Below are positions 40,243-40,351 of a DNA stretch of 40,351 nucleotides, in pieces. Position 1 is the first letter of the stretch; the number at the start of each line of letters is the position of its first letter. The stretch comes from an uncultured Clostridium sp. GTDB lineage: Bacteria > Bacillota_A > Clostridia > TANB77 > CAG-508. The notes under the pieces were generated by a model. It searched no databases. It was not told where the DNA came from and was given only the letters and a program-made list of their open reading frames with translations. The translations under genes and the position numbers were made by a program. The DNA lies in NCBI GenBank assembly GCA_930980675.1, contig CAKNIU010000006.1, forward strand, positions 1-40,351, read 5' to 3'.

Positions 40243-40351
40243 AAAAAAACTATGCCGTTTAGACAATTTTATATACGTCTAAAAACCATAGTTTCTCTAC
40301 TACGTTCACATAATTTTATTTTATTAAATCTTACGATATATATATATATAT
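40243..40351 (-). repeat. Duplicated terminator-like element with (AT)n tract, copy 2 (cut by window edge)
   Basis: Minus-strand order as in copy 1: (AT)n at the window end, conserved block, GTGAACGTAGTAGAG, hairpin with outer AAACTATG/CATAGTTT and inner TTTAGAC/GTCTAAA, then TTTTTTT. The block 40294-40351 is nearly identical to 36713-36770, while the inner stem sequence differs on both arms and still pairs. Confidence 0.7.

Overview
The window is very AT-rich (most stretches about 25-30% G+C by eye) and comes from a spore-forming, Gram-positive anaerobe of the Clostridia. The evidence is a complete Spo0A, clostridial prepilin-type secreted proteins, FeoA/FeoB, DUF4364, ScpB and strong TTGACA-17-TATAAT promoters. 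I cannot name a species; an uncultured gut lineage would fit. I recognised no rRNA, tRNA, CRISPR array, integrase or reverse transcriptase.

Layout. 1-2,670: a pilin-like InlB-repeat protein, a small unknown protein, rlmH and a Cu/Zn superoxide dismutase. 2,870-6,800: a beta-CASP metallo-hydrolase of higher G+C than its surroundings, a YtcJ-type amidohydrolase whose 5' end abuts an inverted pair of 27-bp REP-like repeats, and a dUTPase. 6,900-10,920: feoA and feoB, separated by a RhuM remnant with an internal in-frame deletion, a YgjP-like metallopeptidase with a LexA-type site, and a GC-rich structured repeat. 10,926-18,444: a YolD/Y-family polymerase pair, a small zinc-ribbon protein, plsC, rimO, capA, spo0A and yigZ. 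18,465-27,560: a BaiN-type flavoprotein, a methionine gamma-lyase-fold (YnbB) protein, a WG-repeat protein, a sortase homologue with both catalytic residues replaced by Tyr, a histidine kinase/response regulator pair and an MscS channel. 27,640-32,304: a candidate small RNA, a frameshifted alpha-amylase, trmB, a large gene-free stretch, a DUF4364 gene and scpB.

The right end (32,400-40,351) is an accessory block. Twice, a secreted pilin-like protein with GLUG repeats is followed by a hairpin, then a promoter preceded by three boxes resembling Spo0A boxes (TGTCGAA) spaced exactly 10 bp apart, then an A+T-rich leader, then an Rpn-type PD-(D/E)XK nuclease gene. The two nucleases belong to different families but share this promoter design. 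A third copy of the promoter lies at 30,776-30,851, facing trmB with no nuclease gene after it. The two GLUG pilins share a 225-bp stretch without a difference but diverge in their C-terminal halves, and one has lost its secretion signal. A third pilin-like protein with an FGE/C-type-lectin-like C-terminus lies between them. A duplicated terminator-like element with covarying stems and an (AT)n tract precedes two of the pilin genes. This repeated pilin + Rpn arrangement with phased boxes is the best candidate for an undescribed system here. All functional statements about it are inference from sequence pattern.
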